From Agriotes lineatus (Eukaryota; Arthropoda; Insecta; Coleoptera; Elateridae): a DNA stretch of 64,000 bases. The position numbers were made by a program, and so were the translations under genes. The stretch's first letter is position 1, and every line of letters starts with the position of its first letter. The stretch lies in the NCBI GenBank assembly GCA_940337035.1, contig CALNHX010003320.1:88963-152962 (forward strand), in the 5' to 3' direction. The notes beneath the pieces are model-generated. The model was not told the origin of the DNA, made no database searches, and saw only the letters and a program-made list of their open reading frames with translations. Positions 1-11,407 of this stretch are shown piece after piece.

Positions 1-108
1 TTTAAAGGGATATAATGAAGTTAAATCTTTTTGAAAGAATGTCTAGATTACTTCAAGTTTGAATGTACTTCGATATTCTACTATATCGCCCCGACATGTA
101 GTGTATTG

Positions 109-366
109 TATCGAGAGATCCAAAAAAAACTGTTCCTCAGCGGGCTGTGGAAATTCAACGTATGAATAATATGTTGGTGACACTGTACGTCAATGTCAAA
201 TTCGAGGTTATCAGGTTAGGTTTTCCGTCAGTTTTGACACAAAATGACGCAAATCCTAACCTGCTAACCTCGAATTTGACATTGACGTACAGTGTCACCA
301 ACATATTATTCATACGTTGAATTTTCACAGCCCGCTGAGGAACAGTTTTTTTTGGATCTCTCGATA
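109..366. mobile_element. Fold-back MITE, ~258 bp
   Basis: The two halves of this stretch are near-perfect reverse complements. The left arm begins tatcgagagatccaaaaaa and the right arm ends ttttttggatctctcgata, with a short hinge around 215-260 that contains aggttaggtt and aacctaacctg. It has no coding capacity. The same central sequence (tgtcaaattcgag, then aggttaggttttc) recurs at 31914-32159 and 52285-52400, so this is one of a small dispersed family. No clear target duplication was identified. Confidence 0.75.
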
Positions 367-389
367 TTATCAGTGACCTCATTTCTACC

Positions 390-640
390 TTGCGGTGTAG
401 AGACTGATGCTTTATACGCTTGCGTCTGGCGGTACATGCTCAACTTGCCCCGGATTCGGATTACAAAGTTAGAGCGCGCTTTTTGTGCTTGCACAGCAAC
501 CATTGTGTGAAGGTGTGTGTGTGTGTTTTTGATGTGTTGACCTTGTTACTCTATTGCATAGGTCGGTGTAGATCACAGTTAATTTTGTGCCAACTTTGAA
601 TGGTCTCACCGCTTTCAATTGGAAAGGCTGCGCTTTTACC
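390..640 (-). repeat. Dispersed repeat, truncated copy of the SINE-like element at 5250-5690
   Basis: About 250 bp match 5325-5560 with scattered substitutions. Shared blocks include accttgcggtgt, ctggcggtac, ccccggattcgg, gcacagcaacc and ttgaccttgttactctat. This copy lacks the tRNA-like head found in the other copy. Orientation is given as minus because the tRNA-like head of the complete copy reads on the minus strand. Open frames here are not believable as genes. Confidence 0.6.
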
Positions 641-2325
641 TTGACTTCTCGCCAGTGTTTCATTGAGTCCTTTGTTGGCTCAGATATCCACATTTTTGCC
701 TGGACCAACAGAGAAAGCGACAGTTTTTATTGCATTTTTCATATCATTGGCGCCCATTCGGTCAATTTCTTCTTGTGTCATCTTGCTTAGAATATAAAAA
801 TAGTTACGATAGAAGTGCGTAAAGATGCTTTACGCATGTGTATTCTACAATATTTTATGTACGATAGAATCTAGAAAACATGATGCGTAAATATGAAAAA
901 TTACTTTAAATGTAAATTAGGAATTCTACGTGAAATAACAGGTTTTCCACCCCAGCAACCGGTAGTAATTTTGCGCGGTTAAACATTTTTCATAATACCT
1001 ACATGTTATTGCACTTTATCAGTACTGTCCGCTTGATCGAAATGTCTGCCAGAACAGCTAAAGCCGTTAAAATTTAACAGTCACAGCCGCTATAACCGTT
1101 GCTGCACTACCACATTACGTGCATTGTTTTAATTTATTTGAAAAAGGATTTGTAAACATCCATTGCTACTCTACCAAATTGAGATCGGTACTCAGGTTAC
1201 TAGTAAGTTTTATTTATATTAAAATCGCATATCCTAAAATTGACCACTTTTAGTAGATATTACAAAAAACTGTTAAACATACTGCCGATATTACATAGAA
1301 CTGACTCGGATAATCTATTAGCCTCGGCCTAATCGGCCGCGGCCACAAAATGTATCCTCGTCCGTTATATGATCAATATCGACCTAATACCTTTCAATAA
1401 ACACCCCATAACTATAGCGATTTTAACAATCGAATTATCAATATTACACACAAGTGACTTTGATTACCATAACTCAACTAGTGAGTTTTGGTGATGTCAC
1501 CTAGCAACCGAAAAGGTTAAAACAAACAGGCACTGTTTTCGCAAAAAAAAATTGGGTTTGATGCTTCTTCTGAGTTTCTTGGGAGGTGTGGATAAAATGT
1601 TGTATTGCACGCGTAGTGTTACGAAGTATTACCCACTCGAAAAAATAAACCTACACGGCCTATCGCCTGGTGGGCCAAACTTTTCTTTAATAACTATTAT
1701 CCAATATTCAATAGTAATATGGTGTTTACTAATTCGTTTTAAACAAGTAGGCAAGGCTATTTCTAGCTTGTTTACATCATAACCCGCCTTAGCTTAACAT
1801 CGTTGACTATAGTAAATAACCAACACGTGACTTATAAGTACTTAACTTACTCCCTTGGCTTATAAATACTTTAGCACATTCTCACTTAATTTGTCACTTG
1901 CACCATAAATAACTATTAACCACGTTGCTACTGACTACGTGTCTAATGAAATCATGTTATTAAACAGTCGTTTTACAAATTTAAAACTACCAACTAAAAG
2001 GCAATTTTAGACAATATCATAGGTAAATATTGTTACCTAATAAAGCTTTGTTAGTTGCTAGGATATCATAGGTTTCTTTCCAAGATGGATTTAAGGAGGT
2101 ATAGACACAGCTGTGCAACCAAAGTGTTGTGGTTATTTTCACAGTCTAGGCCTGGACAAGTTTTAATATTTCTTATGGATGTTGTTCATCACTTTTTGAG
2201 TAAAAGGTAATTTGTTTGATGTATACATTCTTTCAATTTAATAATTGCAGTAATTTTGGAAATATTGAATATATGCACATACGATATATTCTATAATTTC
2301 CTACCAAAGACCTCAGGGGGATATT
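641..2325. other. No gene recognised
   Basis: AT-rich DNA with many stops in all frames. Short open frames such as the one at 1552-1782 have no recognisable domain and no repeat partner in the window. I see no RNA gene. Confidence 0.6.
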
Positions 2326-2339
2326 CAGTCTCGGTTAAC

Positions 2340-2590
2340 CAATCTTGGCGTTAAAATCGTCCATTACAACTAGTAGCCACTTGGTGTTCCTGATATGATG
2401 TCAGCGGCTGCCCCCATAAAAATCTTTCGGATTGACTGGTTTTAATTTCAATTGTATTACGATAATACAATCGTTCGCTAATTCGTAACCAAGTACCGCT
2501 TCTTTGGCTCTTTTGTCTACTATGGAGCTAACGTCGGTGGTGAATTCAATTTCGTTTCCTGAGCATATCCCACGGGTACATACGATTCCC
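2340..2590 (-). pseudogene. RTE-type LINE endonuclease fragment
   Basis: On the minus strand one frame reads a block with AVLGYELAND, then IQLKLKPVNP. This is the pattern of the apurinic-type endonuclease of RTE-clade non-LTR retrotransposons (VLGY...DRII...KPVN). A second frame about 100 bases downstream gives VVMDDFNAKIG, equivalent to the catalytic MGDFNAKIG motif, with the Gly before Asp replaced. A stop and a frameshift separate the two. Only about 80 codons remain, so this is a dead fragment. It abuts the plus-strand LINE that starts near 2610. Confidence 0.65.
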
Positions 2591-2610
2591 TGTGACTTAA
2601 CTTAACTATA

Positions 2611-4934
2611 AACACACACCAACTATTAATTGGCATAATTTATAGACCACCAGATGCTACTTTAGAAAACGACGAAATAATGCACAGATCCATTATTTCC
2701 GCAAGTAGCCAAACCAACCTAATTCTTTTCGGAGACTTCAACTACCCCGACATTGTCTGGCCTATTAGGGCACATATCCCCGGTGATAATTTGACCTCCC
2801 GTTTCATTGATATGTTTCTGAGCACAAACCTCGAACAGCATGTTGACAGGCCAACTCGTTTTCGTAAAAACAATCGGCCATTCACTTTAGATCTCATTTT
2901 TACAAATACGGAAAATATGATAACCAGTCTAACTTATAGCAGTCCAATAGGCATTAGTGACCATGTCACCATGACCGCGTACACACAACTCTCTTCTCTC
3001 CAAAAATCTTATAAATGCAGTCCCATAATAAGAAATTACTGGAAAGCAGACTACACCGAAATAAACAACGCTTTGCGTAACGCCCGGTTTTCTTGTGATC
3101 GATGCAATAATATTGACGAAACCTGGACGGACACGCTTACCATGGTCAACAATGTGATCGAACAGTTTGCCCCGTTGAAATGGTGGAACAACACCAAACA
3201 CAAACCCTGGGTAACATCCGAGCTAAGATCCTTTATAGAAGAAACGACAGTAGCCTTGAATAATTACGCTAAAAACCGTTGTTATTAGAGCTATGCTATT
3301 TATCGTCACCTTGCGAACACACTCACAACCAATATCCGTCTTGCACGTCTACAATTTGAGTCAAACATTGTAGATAGCGGTAATAACCGCTTCTATGCAT
3401 AGGTTTTACTCTCCCGGTAGAGAACCGTAATCCAAACTCTCTATGTACTATCGAATTCACTCCAGAAATTGTTGAAAGACACTTACTTAATCTGAATTCC
3501 CATTCTTCTCCTAATGTCAACGACCTGCATCCACACTTCTTGAAGAAAACTGCGAGTACTTTAGCTACTTATCTGGGCAACATCATGACGGCGTCAATGA
3601 ACAACTCCGTACTGCCACCCCAATGGAAGACTGCGACCGTCACTCCAATTTACAAAAAAGGCGATAAACTGCTCCCCGATAACTATAGGCCAATAAGTCT
3701 CACCTCAGTAGTCTGTAAAGTTATGGAACGAATAATCGTTGACACATTAATTACATTTTACTGAATAAAACATCATCAGCCACAGACATCATGGATTCTT
3801 ACCAGGGCGATCTATGATTACCAACCTGTTAATGTGCGTTAATAACTGGACGATCAGCAACGACAATAGCGAGCCAGTGGACATTTTATACCTCGATTTC
3901 GAGAAAGCATTTGACCGGGTTCCGCTGAAAAGGCTACAAATTGGAGTTCTACGGAATAAGGGGCAATTTTCTCGCATGGGTCAACGACTTCCTAAACAAT
4001 AGATCATTCAGGGTTCGTGTTGGGGATGGTTTATCCGAGGAATTTTCTGTATTAAGTGGAGTCCCCCAGGGATCCATTCTTGGGCCTGTGTTGTTCTTGG
4101 TGTACATAAACGACTTATTGGATACTATAGTCTCGAAAAGTAGCTGCTACGCAGACGACACAAAGCTGTACAACGATCCCATTATAAATGGGTACACCAT
4201 ACAGAGTGATTTAGACAGAATTTGTGAATGGTGTAAACGTAGCAAAATGTGTAGTGCTCTACATGGGCTTTAATAATCCCCATGTGTACTTTTTGGAGGG
4301 CTCTCCGTTGCGGTCGGTCGACTCTCAGGTGGATCTGGGTATTACAATAACGCATAATCTGAAGTGGAACGCGCATATTATAAATATTACAAAAAGAGCT
4401 AACAGTTTAATATATTTAGTTAGAAAAGCGTTTGCCTGTAGATCTGCCCCGCTTATGTTAAAAATGTATACTAGCTACATAAGGCCCATACTTGAATTTG
4501 CGGTAACTGTTTGGTCCCCTTACTTTGTTAAAGACATTGCCTTAATAGAAAATGTTCAGCGTAGATTCACCAAAATTCCAACGTCTTTAAAAAACTTGCC
4601 ATATGATCAAAGGCTACAACACCTTAGACTTACCACTCTATCTGTACAACGTTTACGTGGTGACCTTATTGAAACCTACAAAATTATGAATAACATATAC
4701 TTATGTAACGGTATCCAACAATTGTTCTGTACTAATACTAACACAAGCAGAAGGGGTCACTCTTGTAAACTCTACAAATATAGCTTTAAGAAAACACCTA
4801 GACAACACTATTTAAGTATTCGTGTATGTAACTCTTGGAACCAGCAGAATACTGTAGATGCAACGTCTGTAAATGTATTTAAAAACCTATTGGATGTTGA
4901 ACTGTCTAACCTATTGTTGCAATCGTGTTTGTAA
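2611..4934 (+). pseudogene. LINE ORF2 remnant: endonuclease, reverse transcriptase, C-terminal region
   Basis: The order is that of a LINE polyprotein. The endonuclease end (IIYRPPDATLE, FGDFNYPDIVWP, then LDLIFTN and ISDHVT, the SDH motif) fills 2635-3000. A linker with KPWVTSELR follows near 3205. Reverse transcriptase follows in several frames: WKTATVTPIYKKGDK and NYRPISLTSVV (3627-3725), LYLDFEKAFDRVP (3886-3925), GVPQGSILGPVLF (4060-4095) and the catalytic CYADDTKLY (4145-4170). The C-terminal thumb-like part is an unbroken frame at 4224-4934. There is a stop at 3286 and frame changes near 3400, 3765, 3945 and 4230, so no functional protein is made. The YADD residues themselves survive. 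Confidence 0.85.
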
Positions 4935-5059
4935 CTCGTCTATATATTCCTTTGTCTTGTGTATTCAGTACTTGTATTAGTTTTAGATAACATACAGTTT
5001 CTGTACAGCATCTCACTTTGAAGGGCCATAATCAGCTACTCTGCCTGCCCCACGTATTC

Positions 5060-5094
5060 TAATAATAATAATAGTAATAATAATAATATTAGTT
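5060..5094. repeat. (TAA)n-like microsatellite, LINE tail
   Basis: Imperfect TAA repeats with TAG and TAT interruptions. They lie just beyond the 3' untranslated part of the LINE and mark its 3' end. Confidence 0.7.
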
Positions 5095-5249
5095 ATAAGA
5101 TTGCAGTTATGAGATATACAATATCACATGTATTTCCAATAGACTCCAATAAACCTCTAATAGCTCTGCCATCGATATCTTCTCTACAGCCTCCACAATC
5201 ACTGAAAGGTTATTAAGGTCCCTAACATCATGTGCATTTTTTGTGCATG

Positions 5250-5690
5250 GTTGGCATAGTTTTTCGATGGAAAGCCAGGTTGCCTACCTCTCCACAGTAT
5301 GTATTATCTGTAACCTCATTTACCTTGCGGTGTCGAGGCTGGTGCTTTATGCGCTGGCATCTGGCGGTACAATGATCAACTTACCCCGGATTCGGGATAC
5401 AGAGTTGGATCGCGCCTTTGGTGCTTGCGCAGCAACCACTGTATGAGGTGTGTGTCTTGGTGGTGTGTTGACCTTGTTACTCTATCTCTTAGATCTGTGG
5501 TTCTGAGTAGAGCACAGTTAATTTGGTGCCCAACTGTGAATGGTCTCACCGAGCCCGATTCCAACCGCCAAGGCGGAAAAATTCCGACCCCCACGGGATT
5601 CGAACCGAGGACTTGCTTAATGCAAGTCTGGCGCTTATTCAACAGCGCCACGCGGCTTCTCCTCTCCACAGTAAACGTTATTTAAAATGT
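5250..5690 (-). repeat. tRNA-related SINE-like repeat
   Basis: The body (5310-5560) matches the repeat at 390-640. On the minus strand the head (5665 down to 5590) looks like a worn tRNA. It has an A-box-like TGGCGCTGTTGAATAAGCGCC with a GCGC D-stem, an anticodon-like stem ACTTG/CAAGT, and a perfect B-box, GGTTCGAATCC. The loop lacks U33 and the acceptor stem does not close, so it is not a working tRNA. The combination of a Pol III-type promoter with a repeated body is typical of a tRNA-derived SINE. A polyA or simple tail was not found. Confidence 0.5.
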
Positions 5691-5699
5691 GCACCTTCA

Positions 5700-6735
5700 A
5701 ATCGAATTGCAATGCTATTGTTGTTAATCCTACTCGACTTTCTTGATGCTTACGAAGATCAATTCTGTAATAATGCCACCTTTCATGTATACGAATATAT
5801 TATTATAAAACTGTTTACACGCAATGTGTGGTTCAGCAAATAAGAAACAAAATTGTCATAAAAAGTTGTTAAAAATATGCTCACGTATAAAACGTACAAA
5901 ATTATACATTTCAGAGCATAATGCCAGCGACGTGTTTGCCTCTGTTTATTCGTTCTGATTTTCATTGTCCGCTTCTCACATTCTTATTATATTCTCTCAC
6001 AACTGGAGCCAACCCTTAATAAAAACGAATTAGCTTCACTTAATTTCACTTTTGTAACACATTTTCGAGACATGAAAATTAATGGAGATATGTTTTTATT
6101 AAATCACCAAGAGGGTATAAAATTCAACTTTGAAGTTTAGTAAGTCCATAAAAGAGCCATGCCCTCTTTATTAATGGGGGTTAATGATACGTAACTTAAC
6201 ATTTCACGTTACCTTCTTAAAATGAATTCAAGCTACACATTGCCTTTCACGTGTCCCTTAAAACGTGTTCAAAAGAAATTCACTCAGTGAGTAATGAGCA
6301 CGGTTTTATTTCAATAAAAAATAAACTCTGAACTTTTCGGTTGGTTTACTCGTCAAAACTTTTTAACTAAGTAAATTAAAAGAGTGCCTGCGTGTTTTAC
6401 TTTGGATTTAGTGAAGGTCTTTGATATCGAGGCATTTGATTTTCAATATTTAGTTAACAATAACTCAAATAAATCATTTTTTGGCAACCGATCTTAAGGA
6501 AAATAAAGGTATAGGTAGGTTAAACCGCAATTAAATTTTTTATTTTCAAAATGTGCTCTCCCTTAAACTTATATTAAAGCAATCTCTCATAAATATATAG
6601 TCATTGTAATTAATGCTAAATTATCATCCACACTAATCCTGCAATCTTACTATTACAGAAAATAAGAATGTAATACCTTTCCTTGAATAGGACGCATAAA
6701 GATGAATATCGGGTAAGATATTAAGTAATATTTTT
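5700..6735. other. No gene recognised
   Basis: AT-rich sequence without a long open frame, a recognisable protein or a repeat partner in this window. Confidence 0.6.
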
Positions 6736-6737
6736 TT

Positions 6738-6855
6738 TTCTATAGCACATGTTAAAGTGTGCTTTTATCAACTCAAAACAAAAGGTCAAGTTTTACTTTA
6801 ACAGCAAGGGTAGATAAAGTAGCACTTTAACATCAAGGATAGATAAAGTATAACA
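6738..6855. repeat. Repeat related to the left half of the MITE at 24811-25139
   Basis: The segment ttctatagcacatgttaaag, then gcttttatcaactcaaaa, is shared with 24830-24890. It is followed by two direct copies of a ~28-base unit, actttaacagcaagggtaga and actttaacatcaaggataga, each ending taaagta. The terminal inverted repeats seen at the 24.8-kb copy are missing here, so this is a fragment. Confidence 0.55.
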
Positions 6856-7244
6856 AGCCTCAGTTTAAGCTCAGCGGTAGATTCCACAATGGCGTCAGCG
6901 TAAGAAGGGGGGTGGGCGTTACCCTGGTCGATTCTAGTAATTGATTGGTGTAACTTTTAATGCTTTTATTTCTATGGACACGATTATAGGTACAAACCAA
7001 ACTTAATATTATATATACAAAAAAGAAAAAAAATTTAAAAATACGACAAGAAATATATACACAAAAGGGTCCTCTAGACCGGGCGCTGGGAACGCGGGAG
7101 GTGATGGGGCGGCCTTTCTAACTGGCCGGAGGCGGGGAACGCGGCCTGGTCGCAGTCCGGTCCTTCCGGAAGCAGTCCGGGGTGTGGCTTGGAGCGGGCG
7201 CTGGGTGGTCCTCCTGGGACGTTGGCGGACCGAGCAGGCCTCTC

Positions 7245-7610
7245 GGGGACGGCGGCTTCCTCCTGCGGTTGCAGCGGCGGCGGTGGCGACTGGCGACGGG
7301 GCGGCGAGCTGAGAGCAGCGGCGGCGGCAACGTCGGTGGCAGTGCTGATCTCCTTGGCGGAGGCGGCGGTTGGCGGCTTCCTTCAGCGGTTGCAGCGGCG
7401 GCGGTGGCGACTGACGACGGGGCGGCGGGCTGTGAGCAGCGGCGGCGGCAACGTCGGCGGCAGTGCTGATCTCCTCGGCGGAGGCGGCGGTTGGCGGCTT
7501 CCTTCTGCGGTTGCAGCGGCGGCGGTGGCGACTGACGACGGGGCGGCGGGCTGTGAGCAGCGGCGGCGGCAACGTCGGCGGCGGGGGTGATCTCCTGGGC
7601 GGAGGCGGCG
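7245..7610. repeat. 121-bp GC-rich minisatellite, about three units
   Basis: The landmark ggttgcagcggcggcggtgg starts at 7267, 7388 and 7509, giving an exact spacing of 121 bases twice. Within each unit are gacgacggggcggcg, agcagcggcggcggcaac and cttggcgga/ctcggcgga. The last unit is incomplete. Because 121 is not a multiple of three, a protein reading through the array would change frame at each unit. Confidence 0.85.
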
Positions 7611-7890
7611 GCTGGCGAAAGTGGCTTTCCAAAGACGGCAGGCAGCAGAGCCCAATGCGTGGGATTGCTCTAAGTCCACGAGGGTGATAGGCTCTGGCGA
7701 GGCGGGAGCTGGTAGCTGGTCCTGGAAGCTAAAGTGGCTCGAACTCCAAGTCCCACGAAGGCGCAGACAGCTAAGTCCAGTGAAACGGCTTTTGGTCCTG
7801 GAGCTGAAGTGGCTGCTGGTAGTCCTGGAAGCTGAAGTGGTGGCTGGTGGACTCTCCTTGGCTGAGTAATTTCTTACTGTGAGCGTCTGA

Positions 7891-7899
7891 CTATTTAAA
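7891..7899 (-). promoter_or_regulatory. Possible TATA-like box
   Basis: On the minus strand tttaaatag lies about 25-30 bases upstream of a CTCACAGT stretch and just before the GC-rich island. It could be a core promoter for a minus-strand transcript. There is no other support. Confidence 0.15.
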
Positions 7900-7919
7900 G
7901 GAGCCAGTCCTTTGTCCAC

Positions 7920-9090
7920 GCGATCTCGACGCTCATTGGTCGAAGTAGAAGGATGTTTTTCCCGATTTCGATATATTTCGGAATTATAGCCTTTAATTGA
8001 GCGGCGTGATCAATTATCGACTTGATTTGAATCGCAATCAATAGTTGTTGAAATGCCGATTCTAACGACACCCAATTTGCTATGTTTTGAGTAAAAATTA
8101 GCTCAACTTGGAATTTTTAATTTAGTGTTCCGCGTAAAGCTTAATTAAGTATTATTCTTATGGCGTGTGTTAAAAAGTTTATTATGTTTCGATCGGTTGC
8201 GCGCTATTTTTATAAGACTTTTGAGACCCATTACGCTTTTCTGGGATGCTTCCTTCCGTTAATTATACTTTAATTTGTAATATTGTCTCCTTGCCCGCTG
8301 TATTTTGTCGTGGCCCGCTTTCTCCGTTACAAAGGCCGCTGAATTTTTCGGCCGTTCTCCCGGGCGCGCTCCAGCCGCATGTATTTGCTGTCTGATTTTA
8401 CTCCACCTGTATATGTGCTAGCGCCCTGCGGTTGGTTTTATTAGGTGGCGGTTGATTTTTCCTATCTTCAGGTACCCTTATGTGGAGTTTTGGATTTGGC
8501 GCACTCTGATTTAAGCGCGTTTTAGTGATCGAACTGCGTTTATTAATTTTCGCTGCGGCGCCGTTTGGTCGGCCATCCGTTGGCCCTTTTATTGCCGCGG
8601 TTTATACTTGCGAATTGGGGGCTTCTTTGAGTTCGCGTGCCGCGATTTATTGTTTTATGGGGGTAACGGTTTTCTTACAATTTTTGTAGGATCGAGGCGA
8701 TTTGCTGGTGAACAGATGTTTGAGCTCTTTGTTTCGTTCGCCGTGTACTTGGCGACGTAAATTTCCTTTGTTGCCTTGTTCTGTTCACCGATTCATATTA
8801 AGTAATTTAATTTTCTAACTTTTGTTTAAATTAAATATGACAGCTTCGTATTATCGTAGCAACCCAATCTATCTACTGACATTTTGAAATGTGATTGACT
8901 GTCATTATTTTCTTTGGAAATTGTTAAAGTTCTTGCTATAGAAAAAAATATTGTATTATACACGACGATAAAGTTATTTCTATCCAGTCTTGAATCATTA
9001 ACGTCTCGACTTCGTCTCGACGTTAAACGATTCACTCGTGGATAAAATTTAACTTTATCGTCTTGTATAATAAATTACTATTATTACAGA
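7920..9090. other. No gene recognised; holds one fold-back
   Basis: Moderately GC-rich up to about 8760, then AT-rich. No domain or long open frame. The fold-back at 8948-9078 is listed separately. Confidence 0.5.
8948..9078. repeat. Fold-back related to the right half of the MITE at 24811-25139
   Basis: tgtattatacacgacgataa at 8954-8975 is matched in inverse orientation by ttatcgtcttgtataataaa at 9056-9076. The flanking aaagttcttgctatagaaaa also occurs at 25015-25035. This suggests a shared ancestor with the 24.8-kb element. Confidence 0.5.
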
Positions 9091-9233
9091 TTAGTATATT
9101 AATAAAACATTACTAAAGATATGCCGATACGCGTCTATTTGAGAATATATAAAATGTATACCGGATGGTAGTATTATACTCATTACTTTGAATCCTGAAT
9201 TCAAGCCATAGGCGTCACTTGGGAGGTCGCTCG

Positions 9234-9246
9234 CCCCCCCCCCCCC
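9234..9246. repeat. Poly-C tract (13)
   Basis: A homopolymer run of 13 C. A second run of 12 C lies at 9317-9328. Confidence 0.9.
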
Positions 9247-9316
9247 AAATTTTGACTTTAAGTGGAAGTGCAGTATTCTTTTGCGATGTAGGTTAAACAT
9301 GTTGTGGAGTCTTGAT

Positions 9317-9328
9317 CCCCCCCCCCCC
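9317..9328. repeat. Poly-C tract (12)
   Basis: A homopolymer run of 12 C, 70 bases from a similar run. Confidence 0.9.
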
Positions 9329-9339
9329 AAAGCAATGCT

Positions 9340-11400
9340 CCTAGTAACGCTCATAATTCAAGCTACTTTGTTGGTATTCGTATTAGTATTCGAATATAAT
9401 TAATCAGTGAGTATTCGTTTTCGAGCAACTACTTGTTTTGTCCAGTATTCTGTATTCTGGGTACTCAAGTATTCAAGGTCTTTAAATTATGCGATCACTT
9501 CATATAATATTTGTATCATTAAATACAAAAAAGAACTTGAATTCAAATCCATCCATTAATTCAAGTATTAATTTTACTAAAAGTCACAGGTATTTTAGCT
9601 TGTATTCAAGCTTCAACCACGGCATAAGCCATAAGTGTTTGAGCTTTCCATTTATTTCATCTTTATTCGTCTCCTATTATGCTTTTTTGAGTTATAGTTA
9701 TAGTAAAAATATAAGTTATTCAAAATACTATATTATGCTATTAAGAGTAAACGTGTCACTTTGTGGGGGGAGACCAGTCGGTGCAAGGCACACAAAGTCG
9801 CTTTTACTCCAAATAGGATAGGATTATCTTCAAACGCCCGAACTAATATAAATAAATATATATTTTAAAAATTACAATTATCGATAATTGACATCTACGT
9901 CAGTTCACGACAATCAAGAAGGCCAATGCCAAATGATTTGAAGTACTTTTACTCAGTCGAGGTAAAAGTAATCATTTTTATGCTTAAACATAAAATAACG
10001 CATTTACCTTGTCAACCAAGTCACATAAGCTGCCACTTTTACAATGTTTGAAAATAAAATAGCTATTTATGTATCACGTTGCAAAATGAAAGTATTTTTC
10101 GCACTAATCGTGAAGTACGCGGATTATCTCCTTCTTCGCGATTGGGTTTTTACGTACAGCGCACTGGAAAAAGCAGTAAAACAATTGTAATATCCCGAAG
10201 CAGTTCAGTCGCGCCTCGATTGTTACCGTGATTGTAACGTCCATTGCCTAATATTAGACGATGAAGCTCATTATCGACATTCAAGACGTCTGATAACTTC
10301 TGCCTGAAAAAATTGGCTGCCTACAACGGTACCTCAGTATACCATTGCATCTTCAAATTAATTTACAATCCCAATAGGTAATAACTTATCACCATTGCAT
10401 CGACTGGAAGGAAGAATTTACTCCAACATATATGTTTCCTGCAATCTTATGACGTCTTCTGCAGAGTGTTAAAGAGGTCGAGAAAAAGCCAATTTTCTAC
10501 GTCGCTATACCACCATTCCAATAATCGAAGTTGAAGAACACGCAGCGCTTAGTCCACCCAGCCGATTTGTTATTGTGCTTTGCCTAATGGTTATTTATCA
10601 TATATACATAATCACTATGTACTTGAATAATAAAACCACATTTACTTTATGTTGTTTTTTATTTGTGCACAAATACAGTGCTACTTATCGTCGCTACATG
10701 GATTACAAAGCTACGCACTACTTGCAAAGAGTTCTACATACATTTCTGCCTATGTTCTGCACGCAGGACGTTTCGCAGTACTTCATTCACAGTAACCTCT
10801 CTATATCTTCTCGTTCCCACAGTCCTCCCTAAGTTTCTTTGTGCGCATACATCTACGTATGCAAGTTGCACGCCTTATTCTTCGTGTCGTCACGCTCTTC
10901 GTCACTTTTCTTCTTTTCTATCAACTCTTTTACTTCACACATATGTCCGTCCAGGTGGGGACTAACCATAAAATCTATAAAGAGGCGTTGGGCTATGGCT
11001 CAGTATAGAAATAGTCGACAAAGAGCTGCATCATTTTTGTACACTTTGCTTCTTTATACAGCCTATTGCCACTATACCCGCTGCGTCCTAAACCCTATAT
11101 TACTTCGTGTGATGCATCAAAATCTAAATCCTCTAACGAACTGAATAGTCGTTCAACAGCACTAGGTACGTCTCTTGCTGCTGGCCAAGCGACCTCAACA
11201 TAGCACATCCACATGACTATGCTCCCAACTGCCGACGTTATGTTACCAAACTACTGGCGAACGTTAGCACTTCCAACATCTACGCAGTCTTTTCGGATTT
11301 CTCCTCCATCTGTTCCAGCACAGACGTTATAATGGATATAGCGTCCCAGGAACGTTTACTACTCCATTAAATACTTTGTTTACAGAAACACTCAATGTCC
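9340..11400. other. No gene recognised
   Basis: No protein family is recognisable. Around 9375-9480 the words tattcg and attcaa recur many times, as in the subterminal zones of some hAT elements, but no terminal repeats or target duplication could be found. The open frames at 10575-11144 overlap in three frames and have no domain. Confidence 0.5.
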
Positions 11401-11407
11401 AACTATT

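Larger units (their letters stand above)
2605..5095 (+). mobile_element. Non-LTR retrotransposon (LINE), decayed, with (TAA)n-type tail
   Basis: A LINE of roughly 2.5 kb, 5'-truncated inside the endonuclease and ending in a run of taa/tag triplets at 5060-5094, which is the usual simple-repeat 3' tail of such elements. Coding remnants occupy 2611-4934; about 130 bp of 3' untranslated sequence follow. The clade cannot be fixed by eye. The C-terminal region resembles CR1/Rex/jockey-group elements. Confidence 0.8.
7009..7919. other. GC-rich island with overlapping open frames on both strands, probably non-coding
   Basis: GC content jumps sharply relative to the flanks. Open frames occur in most of the six frames (for example 7009-7632 and 7383-7919 on minus, 7189-7590 on plus). 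This is expected because CGG-type repeats lack stop codons. The minus-strand frames give Arg/Pro/Ala-rich low-complexity protein. The minus-strand frame 7919-7640 starts with more ordinary composition (MDKGLAPLNSQTLTVRNYSA), so a real transcript from the minus strand is possible but not shown. I recognise no domain. Confidence 0.4.

Noticed and set aside
5590..5665. Functional tRNA gene on the minus strand
   Set aside because: B-box is perfect but U33 is missing and the acceptor stem does not close; it is attached to a dispersed repeat.
7245..7610. Possible CRISPR array
   Set aside because: The 121-bp units are contiguous repeats without unique spacers, and the DNA is eukaryotic.
7009..7632. 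Long minus-strand open frame rich in Arg, Pro and Ala
   Set aside because: It arises from a stop-poor CGG repeat with a 121-base period and is open on both strands; no domain or start context supports a gene.
9340..9480. hAT terminus suggested by repeated tattcg words
   Set aside because: No terminal inverted repeat partner or 8-bp duplication could be found.
10575..11144. Three overlapping plus-strand frames of 85-101 codons
   Set aside because: Composition rich in Ser, Thr, Tyr and Cys without domain; no splice or repeat evidence.
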